Assembly (NCBI GenBank): GCA_947174645.1 | Contig: CAMWJR010000035.1 | Span: 1 to 9,131 of the forward strand | Length of the DNA: 9,131 nucleotides | Origin: an uncultured Verrucomicrobiota bacterium | Lineage (GTDB): Bacteria; Verrucomicrobiota; Verrucomicrobiia; Opitutales; LL51 | Reading direction: 5' to 3' | Part shown: piece by piece, positions 1 through 6,718 of the stretch | Numbering within the stretch: the first letter of the stretch is position 1 | How the letters are laid out: each line of letters starts with the position of its first letter | Position numbers and translations under genes: made by a program | The notes under the pieces: generated by a model | Databases searched by the model: none | The model's input: only the letters and a program-made list of their open reading frames with translations | Told to the model about the DNA's origin: nothing

Positions 1-5
1 TTGTT

Positions 6-386
6 CTAAAAATCGTTGAGTGCCATCAACGTGGTAGCGCCATTGCTACTGCCCCCGCCAAAGCCGGCCCCAGTGGGAATTTTTTTTTGCAGGGTAATGT
101 TTTCGAGCGCTAATTTTTCGATCCCAGTAGCTTTTTGAAAATATTGGATTGCTTGCGTGATGGTGTTATTCTTGTCATCAAAAGGCAAAGTTCTACTGGA
201 CGTAATCGTCATCTCTTTTCGACGAGGAGTCGAGGAGAAGTCATAACGGAGCGTATCACAGAGCCGGATAGGAGCCATAAGGGATGTGATGGAACAATAG
301 CCATCGGGGCGTTGACCATGGATCTCAAAAAACAAGTTGACTTTCGCCGGCGACCGTAAAGAAAGCGACCTCACTGCCGCGAGCAT
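6..386 (-). pseudogene. ispE: 4-diphosphocytidyl-2-C-methyl-D-erythritol kinase, N-terminal part ending at a premature stop
   Basis: IspE phosphorylates CDP-methylerythritol in the cytoplasmic MEP pathway to isoprenoid precursors. The reading frame from the ATG at 386-384 gives 126 residues that align with the family start: SPAKVNLF (12-19, with the substrate-contacting Lys and Asn), RPDGY (26-30) and the GHMP-kinase ATP loop IPTGAGFGGGSSN (103-115). The frame then stops at TAG (8-6), right after MALNDF. Family members are usually about 270-300 residues, and the catalytic Asp of the DVPF-type motif lies beyond this stop. The residue after DGY is Cys31, where the family nearly always has His. 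The start lies 12 bases from the divergent murD start and has no Shine-Dalgarno; GTG at 371-369 is another possible start. The family call is secure. Whether the gene is truly dead, or the stop is a sequencing error, cannot be settled with only five bases left. Confidence 0.7.
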
Positions 387-393
387 GAGGAGG
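387..393 (+). promoter_or_regulatory. Strong ribosome binding site of murD
   Basis: GAGGAGG lies five T residues upstream of the GTG at 399 and is a near-perfect anti-16S match. It fixes the murD start despite the weak GTG codon. It occupies most of the 12 bases between the divergent ispE and murD start codons. Confidence 0.8.
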
Positions 394-398
394 TTTTT

Positions 399-1673
399 GT
401 GAATTGTCCAGTACAAAGCACTTTGCGAGCATCGCTCGAGTCGCAGCGCGAGCCAATTGCTATTTTGGGAGGTGGTGTAAGCGCCCAGGGTGCGGTCCAG
501 CTTCTGAAAAAAATCGGCCTTCCGTATGTTATTTACGACCAAAATCCGGGGCGCGGATCTATGTTTGATCTTGCTGCGACGAAGTGCCATCGGTGGGTAA
601 TTTGTAGTCCCAGTTTTACTTTGGAGCACCCCTGGACGTCCCTAGCTTTAGCGCAGGGAGCAACATGTCTTTCGGAGCTCGATTTTGCGAGTCTCTACAC
701 AACTGCGCCGGTTATTGCGATTACGGGGACCAACGGCAAGACGACGGTGACGACATTCTTAGCCGATTTTTTTAAAAATCTCGGACATCGAGCTTGGAGT
801 GCCGGTAATATCGGTCGATCGCTCAGCGAGGTCATCGTTTGCGAGCAGCCGGGGCCTAAAGATTTCATTTTTTGTGAGGTCAGTTCATTTCAGGCGGAAA
901 CGTCCCGGTGGATTACGCTTGAACATATCATTTGGACGAACTTTGCTCCCAATCATCTCAACGTACATGCCACACTTGAGAATTACTTTAAAGCAAAATA
1001 TCGGTTAGTCGGTCCACTGTTATGTCCTGGCGGTGCCGTATTTTGTGGCGTCAGTGTTAAACAAGCGGCAGAGCAGATGGGGTATGTTTGTCCTAACAAT
1101 ACTCATGTCGTCCAACCATCGCCAAGTGCCCCAGGCGCCTTTGCCGTTGCACCTCAGCGAGAAAATTTTGCACTTATTGAGGCTTTTTGCCAATATCTTC
1201 ACGTACCACAGGAACGCCTAAACGCATTTGCCCAACAGTTTACGCGACCTAAGTACCGCCTGGAGGATTTGGGTATTGTAGCAGGAAATCATTACTGGAA
1301 TGACGCTAAGAGTACCAATTTTGCGGCCTTAGAGAGCGCGCTCCAGAATTTTTTGAATGAATCGGTTATTTGGATTGGTGGTGGACGTTCGAAGGGTGAG
1401 AATCTTACAGATATTGTTCCCGTTTTAAAGAACCGTATTGAGTTGGCGCTGCTGATCGGCGAGACAGGACAGGAGTTGGAACCGATTTTGCAGTCGGTGC
1501 AAATTCCGGCAGTAGAAGTAAAAAATATAGAAAGTGCGCTCAAATACATAAAAAATGCTTGCATTCAAGGAAAGACCATCGTATTTAGTCCGGCGTTTTC
1601 GAGTTTCGACCAGTTTGAGAACTACATGGCCCGCGGGAAATCTTTCGAGGAGCACGTTTTTGGTTTGCGGTGA
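399..1673 (+). CDS. murD: UDP-N-acetylmuramoyl-L-alanine--D-glutamate ligase
   Basis: MurD adds D-glutamate to UDP-MurNAc-L-Ala in the cytoplasm using ATP, the second amino-acid addition of peptidoglycan synthesis. The 424-residue product has normal length. An N-terminal Rossmann-like UDP-binding part contains ILGGGVSAQG (22-31). The ATP loop ITGTNGKTT is at 108-116. FCEVSSFQAE (158-167) carries the Mg-binding Glu160. NFAPNHLNVH (181-190) has the metal His186, and FKAKYR (197-202) has Lys200 at the position of the carbamylated lysine. NDAKSTN (301-307), GGRSKGEN (328-335) and SPAFSSFDQFENY (397-409) match the C-terminal Mur ligase domain. Small departures are Asn for the usual Asp in the PDH motif and KYR where PHR is usual. 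The GTG start is set by the GAGGAGG site. It is the first gene of a + strand run with the LysM lipoprotein gene and ftsW, the typical cell-wall cluster neighbourhood. Confidence 0.97.
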   Translation: MNCPVQSTLRASLESQREPIAILGGGVSAQGAVQLLKKIGLPYVIYDQNPGRGSMFDLAATKCHRWVICSPSFTLEHPWTSLALAQGATCLSELDFASLYTTAPVIAITGTNGKTTVTTFLADFFKNLGHRAWSAGNIGRSLSEVIVCEQPGPKDFIFCEVSSFQAETSRWITLEHIIWTNFAPNHLNVHATLENYFKAKYRLVGPLLCPGGAVFCGVSVKQAAEQMGYVCPNNTHVVQPSPSAPGAFAVAPQRENFALIEAFCQYLHVPQERLNAFAQQFTRPKYRLEDLGIVAGNHYWNDAKSTNFAALESALQNFLNESVIWIGGGRSKGENLTDIVPVLKNRIELALLIGETGQELEPILQSVQIPAVEVKNIESALKYIKNACIQGKTIVFSPAFSSFDQFENYMARGKSFEEHVFGLR

Positions 1674-1718
1674 GAACGGCATTCAATACACTCCGCGGAT
1701 CGCTGTGAGGGACGCGAA

Positions 1719-1723
1719 AGAGG
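1719..1723 (+). promoter_or_regulatory. Ribosome binding site of the LysM lipoprotein gene
   Basis: AGAGG lies seven bases before the ATG at 1731, inside the 57-base murD-LysM gap. It supports this start, which also gives a correctly placed lipobox. I see no terminator hairpin or promoter in the rest of the gap. Confidence 0.5.
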
Positions 1724-1730
1724 CCGCATT

Positions 1731-2729
1731 ATGGAGCATTTGAGTTGTTGTTTTAGAGTCGTTTTTGTAATTGCCGGGTTACTACTCGGTGGGTGTACAA
1801 CGCCGTTTATGGATCGCGACCGTGGGCCATCGCCAACGGATACTCTGGTTCGCCGTGAACAGAAGCCGGCATGGACTGCTCCGGAACCACTACCCATAAG
1901 GCGCGCGTTTTCGACACCGCGTCGCCCGGCGCCGGAGGTATATGTTGAGGAAACCGCTCCCGAAGTCGAAGTGATAGAAGTTGTACCTGCGGGTGCGGAA
2001 TACACGGTTGAAAAGGGAGACTGTCTGTTTGGCCTCGCCAAGCGATTTAATATTAGTTTCCACGAGCTCCTCACCGCGAACAAGCTCGATGAACACGCGC
2101 AGCTGTACGTCGGGCAAAGGATTATTTTGCCGGGAGTTGACGTTTCGGAAATTGAGCGCACGGCAGCTAAAACGCAAACACACAAGGTTAAGCGCAATGA
2201 GTGTCTTTCCAAAATTGCCAAAAAGTATGGCGTCAGTGTCCGTGCAATAAAATCCGCAAATAACCTGAAGAGCGACCGTATTTTTGAAGGCCAGCAGCTT
2301 GTAATTCCGGGGGCGGGATATATTCCGACAACAGTTCCTGAAAAGAAGGAGAGTAAGCCTAAAGTGAAGCCTTTTGAAGTCGATGCCGACGGCTACTATA
2401 CCCTCCAAAAGAACGATTCGCTTTCAAAGGTTGCGCAAAAGGCCAAAGTTCGAGTTCGTGACCTTCAGGAGTGGAATGGTATTAGTGATCCCAATAAGGT
2501 GACGAAAGGGCAGAAAATTTTAGTACGTGCGCCACGTGCCTCCGTGGCCAAGTCGGTCGTCTCTACAGCGGCTCCGGTTCCCGTTCCGGAAAATACGACC
2601 GTACCTGTTGTCGAAGAGCAAAGCGCTCCGTTAGATCCTTACGCGTTCATGAGTGATGCCGATTTTTTTAACGACAACAACATCCCGATTGTTCCGGTGA
2701 CGGTTAAAAATCCGCCGGTTTCGAATTAA
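1731..2729 (+). CDS. Lipoprotein with three LysM peptidoglycan-binding domains
   Basis: This is a predicted envelope lipoprotein that binds the glycan strands of peptidoglycan. Residues 1-22 form a lipoprotein signal: a hydrophobic stretch (about 10-20) ends in LLGGC, with Cys22 as the lipidation site. The next residue is Thr, not Asp, which by the E. coli rule favours the outer membrane. Three LysM repeats follow at about 90-135 (starts YTVEKGD), 150-194 (HKVKRNE) and 222-266 (YTLQKND). They are separated by charged and Pro-rich linkers, and a Pro/Val-rich acidic tail runs to residue 332. No catalytic domain (NlpC/P60, M23 or amidase) is present, so it is a binder or scaffold, not a hydrolase. 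It sits between murD and ftsW, and its TAA shares one base with the ftsW ATG, which points to co-expression and a role in wall synthesis or division. The exact role is unknown. Confidence 0.93.
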   Translation: MEHLSCCFRVVFVIAGLLLGGCTTPFMDRDRGPSPTDTLVRREQKPAWTAPEPLPIRRAFSTPRRPAPEVYVEETAPEVEVIEVVPAGAEYTVEKGDCLFGLAKRFNISFHELLTANKLDEHAQLYVGQRIILPGVDVSEIERTAAKTQTHKVKRNECLSKIAKKYGVSVRAIKSANNLKSDRIFEGQQLVIPGAGYIPTTVPEKKESKPKVKPFEVDADGYYTLQKNDSLSKVAQKAKVRVRDLQEWNGISDPNKVTKGQKILVRAPRASVAKSVVSTAAPVPVPENTTVPVVEEQSAPLDPYAFMSDADFFNDNNIPIVPVTVKNPPVSN

Positions 2730-3829
2730 TGGCGTTGAAGCGGCCGGTCAAGCTTGTCTTAGCGCTTACATTGGCGCTCAATAGTGTTGGTCTAGTTGCG
2801 CTACCCAGTGCGAGTTTATCATTTGGGAGTGGTTTTTTCAAAAAGCAATTGCTGGCGGTAGCTTTATCTTTGTTCGTCTGTTTAATTTTTGCAAAAATTC
2901 CATTACAGGTGCTTTATCGACATCGAAAGGGGATTTTGCAGCTCGCGTTTTTTTGCCTCACTTTGGTTCTCATCCCCGGTATCGGACATCGCGTCAATGG
3001 TTCTCGGCGTTGGATCCCGTTAGGTGGTTTTAATCTCCAGGTTTCGGAATTTGCGAAGATCGCGCTCATCATCTGGCTTGCGGGGTATTTGGCACAGTAT
3101 CAATCTGAGGTTGAAAATTTCACATGCGGGTTTGTGAAGCCAATGTTCGTTTGCGCAGCCCTTTCGTTTTTTGTGCTCTGTGAACCGGACTATGGGACGA
3201 CGTTTTTGATGATGAGCGTCACTCTTGCGATGTTTTTTCTTTCGGGAACACGTTTACGCCATCTGTTTTCGATTGTTATTTTGGGAACACTGGCATTTGG
3301 AGGACTAATTTTGTTGAGTCCGGTCCGGTTACAACGTGTGACGGCGTTTTTTGACGTCGAAAATCACCGTTTCGATACAACTTACCAGCTCTGGCAAGGG
3401 ATTTTGTGTTTTGCGGCTGGTGGAATGCAGGGCGCGGGCGCTGGCTTGGGACTGCAGAAATTCTCCTATTTACCGGAAGCCCATACGGATTTTATTTTCC
3501 CGGTCATCGGTGAGGAATTTGGTGGGTTTTTTGCCATTGGCGTTGTTTTATTGTTTTTTCTCCTCGAGATAGTCGCGTTGTGGGCGCTACATCACCAGGA
3601 GGATCGATTTGCACGCTTACTGGGTAGTGGTGCCGTGCTTATGATTGCGCTTCAAGCCGTGATTAATATTGCGGTTGTGACGGGATGTATGCCGACCAAA
3701 GGGATCGCGTTGCCGTTCATCAGTTACGGGGGATCCAATCTCGTGGCGATGTACGGTCTGATCGGTCTTATTATTAACTGTATCAATTATGCACCTCGGG
3801 ATACCGTTCGTAGCATTACGTTCTGTTGA
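2729..3829 (+). CDS. ftsW: Septal peptidoglycan glycosyltransferase FtsW (SEDS family)
   Basis: FtsW is an inner-membrane SEDS protein that polymerises lipid II at the division septum with a partner class B PBP. The 366-residue product is hydrophobic throughout, with about ten membrane segments. Family motifs are NGSRRWI (90-96), SEFAK (106-110), EPDYGTT (152-158), a large external loop ending in LPEAHTDFIF (248-257) with the putative catalytic Asp253, GEEFG (261-265) and LPFISYGGSN (328-337). Two oddities: QVSE replaces the usual QPSE, and Ser246 stands where E. coli FtsW has an acidic residue just before YLPEAHTD. The cytoplasmic tail after the last segment is short. RodA is the main alternative; the murD neighbourhood favours FtsW. 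ATG overlaps the preceding TAA by one base, so translation is probably coupled. murG does not follow. Confidence 0.92.
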   Translation: MALKRPVKLVLALTLALNSVGLVALPSASLSFGSGFFKKQLLAVALSLFVCLIFAKIPLQVLYRHRKGILQLAFFCLTLVLIPGIGHRVNGSRRWIPLGGFNLQVSEFAKIALIIWLAGYLAQYQSEVENFTCGFVKPMFVCAALSFFVLCEPDYGTTFLMMSVTLAMFFLSGTRLRHLFSIVILGTLAFGGLILLSPVRLQRVTAFFDVENHRFDTTYQLWQGILCFAAGGMQGAGAGLGLQKFSYLPEAHTDFIFPVIGEEFGGFFAIGVVLLFFLLEIVALWALHHQEDRFARLLGSGAVLMIALQAVINIAVVTGCMPTKGIALPFISYGGSNLVAMYGLIGLIINCINYAPRDTVRSITFC

Positions 3830-3843
3830 TTTAGCTTTACTTT

Positions 3844-3881
3844 GAAGGGGATTTGTGCTCCCTCGACGCGCGCGGGAATGA
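3844..3881 (+). other. Possible 8-codon leader ORF coupled to recD2 (with its ribosome binding site)
   Basis: GAAGGGG (3844-3850) is followed, four bases later, by GTG (3855). The frame from there encodes MLPRRARE and stops with TGA at 3879-3881. This TGA overlaps the recD2 ATG (3878-3880) as ATGA. recD2 itself has no properly spaced Shine-Dalgarno, so a mini-ORF that delivers ribosomes to the ATG would explain its translation. This is inference from layout only; such a short frame could arise by chance. Confidence 0.3.
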
Positions 3882-6073
3882 ATACAGAGATCCTCCAAGC
3901 CGTATTAGAGCGTATCGTTTACCGCAATGAAGAGACGTTTTTTGCGATCATGGCGATGCGTTCAACGGATTCTTCGTTGGGGACATTTACGGCTTGTGGT
4001 AAAGTTCCGGGAGCCAATTGCGGCGAGACCTTAACACTTCACGGATCTTGGACAGAACACCCTAAGTTTGGGCGCCAATTTGAAATTGAGTCATTTTCGG
4101 CGGCGCTTCCAGCAGATGTTAGTGGAATTCGCAAGTACCTCAGCAGTGGGATGATTCATGGCATCGGCAAAGTATATGCCGATAAAATTGTCGATTATTT
4201 CGGTGCGGATACTCTGGATATTATCTCAACGGAATCGGCGCGATTGACCGAAGTTCCGGGGATTGGTGCGGTTCGGGCAAAGAGCATTAAGGCGGCCTGG
4301 GACGAGCAGTACGTGTTGCGGGATATCATGATTTTTTTGCAGACCTACGATATTTCCAATGCGCTCTGTTTGCGGCTTTACCGAAAGTATGGCAATGAGG
4401 CGAAACAGATCCTCCAATCAGATCCCTACCGGGTAGCGCGTGAAGTTGAAGGGATCGGATTTAAAACTGCCGACAAAATTGCGCAAAACATCGGCATTCC
4501 CAGTAACCATATCGTGCGGATCGATGCTGGGATTTTGCATATTTTTTCCGAGATCGCAACACAGGGCCATACCGCATATCCGCTGAAGGAATTTTTAGGG
4601 CTCGTTCAGCAGCTTTTAGCGATCGGCAGCGAGAAAATCGAAGCACGAATTAAGACGCTTATTTCGTTTGGCCGTGTACGCCTACTGAAGGGCGATTTGA
4701 TACAACTCGAGCTCATGGCGAGTTACGAAACGCAACTGCTCGAAGCCTTAAAGCGTCTGCGTTTAGGACGTTCATCGTTGCCGCCGACTAACATCGAAGG
4801 TGCGATTATTTGGGCACAAAAGCGCGAAGGGTTCCCTCTCGCCCCCGAACAGGTTACAGCGTTACGAAACGCGCTAGGACAGAAATTATCGATTATTACA
4901 GGGGGACCAGGGACGGGAAAGACAACAATTCTCCGGGCACTCGTTTCGATTTTAAGGGCCAAAAATGTGCGAATTGGACTTGCTGCGCCCACAGGACGTG
5001 CAGCGCAAAAGATGACGGAAACAACGGGCTGCGAGGCCAAGACGATCCACCGACTATTGCAGTACAACCCGCAGACGGGCGGTTTTTCGTATGACGGCGA
5101 GAATCAGATGCCATTTGACTTTATCATCATCGATGAGACGAGCATGATTGATACGCGCCTTGCGGTTTCGCTATTTGTCGCCATCCCGCCGGAAGCGCAC
5201 ATATTATTGGTGGGCGACAATGATCAGTTGCCTTCTGTGGGCGCGGGTAATATTTTGGCAGACTTCATTGGTTCAGGATTTTTTCCAGTCACGTACCTCG
5301 TTAAAATCTTTCGTCAAGGCAAACATAGCGAGATCACGCAGTGGGCGCACCGTATTATTCATGAAGACTTGGAGACGTTGCCGGAGGTAATTTCTCTGGA
5401 TCAGTGGGATCCCGAACGCGATTTTACGTTTATTGCAGCTGAGTCGCCCGAAGATTGTGTTACGAAAGTCGAACAACTATGTACAAAACTCCTCCCGCAG
5501 TGCTATCGCATTCATCCCGTCAGTGACATACAGGTTTTAGCACCATTGCACCGGGGAACGGCGGGTATCGATGCTCTCAATACTCGTTTACAGGAGTGTT
5601 TTTCGGCAAAAGAAAATCAGATTCCGTGGTGCCGATATCGTTTGGGTGACAAGGTTATCCAGTTGCGCAATAATTACGAAAAAAATATTTTTAATGGAGA
5701 CCTTGGGTACATTAGCCGTGTTAATGCCGATGATGAGACATTGATAGTCACATTTAACGACGAAAGAGTGTCGCTTGCTAAAGGAGAGCTGGGGGATTTA
5801 GCGTTGGCTTACGCGATTAGCATTCACAAGTCGCAGGGGAGCGAGTTTCCAATCGTCGTCATCCCGTTACTAACACAGCACTATGTTATGTTGCAGCGCA
5901 ATCTCCTGTATACCGCGGTGACACGTGGCCGCAATAAAGTGTTTTTAGTAGGAGATCCGAAAGCCTACCGAATTGCAGTTAGTAACAAGCAGAGCACACG
6001 GCGCATTACCGGATTGCCGCTCCTATTTCATCCCGAAGCCTCGGTTGAATCGCTGGGCCTCATTGACAGCTAG
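3878..6073 (+). CDS. recD2: RecD2-like ATP-dependent 5'-3' DNA helicase
   Basis: This is an SF1B helicase of the RecD2/TraA type, which acts in DNA repair without RecB and RecC. From ATG 3878 it has 731 residues. The N-terminal part has an OB-like region (5-80) and helix-hairpin-helix repeats around GIGKVYADKI (95-104), VPGIGAVRAK (126-135) and VEGIGFKTADKI (190-201). The helicase core has Walker A GGPGTGKTT (342-350), motif Ia APTGRAAQK (370-378), Walker B IIIDETSMID (416-425), GDNDQLPSVG (446-455) and the motif IV Arg in FRQGKHSEI (478-486). Near the C-terminus it has IHKSQGSEF (649-657) and YTAVTRGRNK (678-687). A TTG at 3842 would add 12 residues unlike the family start, so I prefer the ATG, where TEILQAVLERIVY fits. 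The 48-base gap after ftsW shows no terminator, so it may share that transcript. Confidence 0.95.
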   Translation: MNTEILQAVLERIVYRNEETFFAIMAMRSTDSSLGTFTACGKVPGANCGETLTLHGSWTEHPKFGRQFEIESFSAALPADVSGIRKYLSSGMIHGIGKVYADKIVDYFGADTLDIISTESARLTEVPGIGAVRAKSIKAAWDEQYVLRDIMIFLQTYDISNALCLRLYRKYGNEAKQILQSDPYRVAREVEGIGFKTADKIAQNIGIPSNHIVRIDAGILHIFSEIATQGHTAYPLKEFLGLVQQLLAIGSEKIEARIKTLISFGRVRLLKGDLIQLELMASYETQLLEALKRLRLGRSSLPPTNIEGAIIWAQKREGFPLAPEQVTALRNALGQKLSIITGGPGTGKTTILRALVSILRAKNVRIGLAAPTGRAAQKMTETTGCEAKTIHRLLQYNPQTGGFSYDGENQMPFDFIIIDETSMIDTRLAVSLFVAIPPEAHILLVGDNDQLPSVGAGNILADFIGSGFFPVTYLVKIFRQGKHSEITQWAHRIIHEDLETLPEVISLDQWDPERDFTFIAAESPEDCVTKVEQLCTKLLPQCYRIHPVSDIQVLAPLHRGTAGIDALNTRLQECFSAKENQIPWCRYRLGDKVIQLRNNYEKNIFNGDLGYISRVNADDETLIVTFNDERVSLAKGELGDLALAYAISIHKSQGSEFPIVVIPLLTQHYVMLQRNLLYTAVTRGRNKVFLVGDPKAYRIAVSNKQSTRRITGLPLLFHPEASVESLGLIDS

Positions 6074-6093
6074 CTTCTAAGCGATATTTTTTC

Positions 6094-6121
6094 TTGCCAT
6101 GGCGCTGTGGCTTGGTAGGGT
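6094..6121 (+). promoter_or_regulatory. Candidate sigma-70 promoter of the tRNA-Tyr gene
   Basis: A -35 TTGCCA (6094-6099, 5 of 6 consensus) and a -10 TAGGGT (6116-6121, keeping the key T, A and final T) are 16 bases apart. A start near 6128 would leave about five bases before the mature tRNA 5' end. The stretch after the -10 is GC-rich, as in stable-RNA promoters under stringent control. The -10 match is weak. Confidence 0.4.
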
Positions 6122-6132
6122 GGCGTCGGTCT

Positions 6133-6219
6133 GGTGAGGTATCCAAGTGGCTAAAGGGTGCAGACTGTAAATCTGTCAGGCATTGCCTTTCGGGCGTTCG
6201 AATCGCTCCCTCACCACCA
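6133..6219 (+). tRNA. tRNA-Tyr (anticodon GUA)
   Basis: This is a complete class II tRNA of 87 bases including the encoded CCA (6217-6219). The acceptor stem GGTGAGG (6133-6139) pairs fully with CCTCACC (6209-6215), and the discriminator is A6216. The anticodon stem 6160-6164/6172-6176 closes the loop CTGTAAA with anticodon GTA at 6167-6169. The long variable arm forms AGGC-ATT-GCCT (6178-6188). The T stem 6192-6196/6204-6208 holds the loop TTCGAAT. GUA plus the long variable arm identify bacterial tRNA-Tyr. It lies alone between recD2 and the convergent smpB, with 11 bases to the smpB stop. Confidence 0.97.
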
Positions 6220-6230
6220 GGTAGACTTTT

Positions 6231-6701
6231 TTAATCGTGTGAGCGGTAACGTTGAGCTAGATAGCGTTCTGCTTCTCGGAGTTCGGTGCGTTGGCGGAGG
6301 TCGTGGCGCTTATCGTAGAGTTTCTTACCCTTACAGAGTCCCAAGAGCAGCTTTACAAGCCCGTGTGTGACGTACATTTTGAGCGGGATAGCTGAAAATC
6401 CTTCCTGCTCGAGCGCACTACGGATATGGCGGATCTCTCGGGAATGGAGTAGTAAAAATCGCTCTTGTTTTGTGTCGTGGTTAGCATAATTTCCGAAGGC
6501 ATATTCGTCGATTTGCGCGTTAAATAACACTGGACGTCCTCGTTTATCGATGCGGACAAAGGCCTCATTGATCTGCGCATGGCCCAATTTTACCGACTTC
6601 ACCTCGGTTCCACGGAGCACAATTCCCGCCTCGAACGTATCACCGACAATGTAGTCGTGAGCAGCTTTTCGATTACGGATTTCCGGGGCGTTCTTTGCCA
6701 T
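6231..6701 (-). CDS. smpB: SsrA-binding protein SmpB (trans-translation)
   Basis: SmpB binds tmRNA and brings it to stalled ribosomes, which rescues them and tags the nascent protein for proteolysis. The 156-residue product has family length. The OB-fold core shows NRKAAHDY (10-17), EAGIVLRGTEVKSVK (24-38) and LLLHSREI (83-90), which is usually preceded by PxRxRK but here by TKQERF. IPLKMYVTHG (105-114), VKLLLGLCKGKK (116-127) and YDKR (129-132) follow. The basic C-terminal tail, which mimics an mRNA in the decoding channel, is present (133-156). The gene follows rpoZ by 17 bases on the same strand. Its stop faces the 3' end of tRNA-Tyr. The Shine-Dalgarno is weak (CGGGG two bases before ATG), so it may rely on read-through from rpoZ. 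Confidence 0.97.
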   Translation of the reverse strand: MAKNAPEIRNRKAAHDYIVGDTFEAGIVLRGTEVKSVKLGHAQINEAFVRIDKRGRPVLFNAQIDEYAFGNYANHDTKQERFLLLHSREIRHIRSALEQEGFSAIPLKMYVTHGLVKLLLGLCKGKKLYDKRHDLRQRTELREAERYLAQRYRSHD

Positions 6702-6718
6702 ATCCCCGATATAGAATT

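Noticed and set aside
6..8. TAG read as a sense codon (genetic code change)
   Set aside because: recD2, ompH and pgsA all end in TAG at expected lengths, so TAG acts as a normal stop here.
312..362. murD promoter inside ispE from TTGACC (312-317) or TTGACT (337-342)
   Set aside because: Neither -35-like hexamer has a reasonable -10 at 16-18 bases; TAAAGA (357-362) is only 14 bases from the second.
6..629. A longer ispE frame starting at 629 with 81 more N-terminal residues
   Set aside because: The extra part overlaps the first 230 bases of murD and resembles no IspE; family homology begins just after the ATG at 386.
1622..2221. Open frame of about 199 codons on the - strand, antisense to the end of murD and the start of the LysM gene
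   Set aside because: It spans two well-supported genes, has no recognisable domain, and its composition (Ser, Thr, Arg-rich) is that of an antisense shadow.
3842..3877. recD2 start at TTG 3842
   Set aside because: No ribosome site precedes it, and the 12 added residues do not look like the family N-terminus, which fits the ATG at 3878.
6216..6232. Rho-independent terminator between tRNA-Tyr and smpB
   Set aside because: There is a run of six T, but the only separate inverted repeat is about three base pairs.
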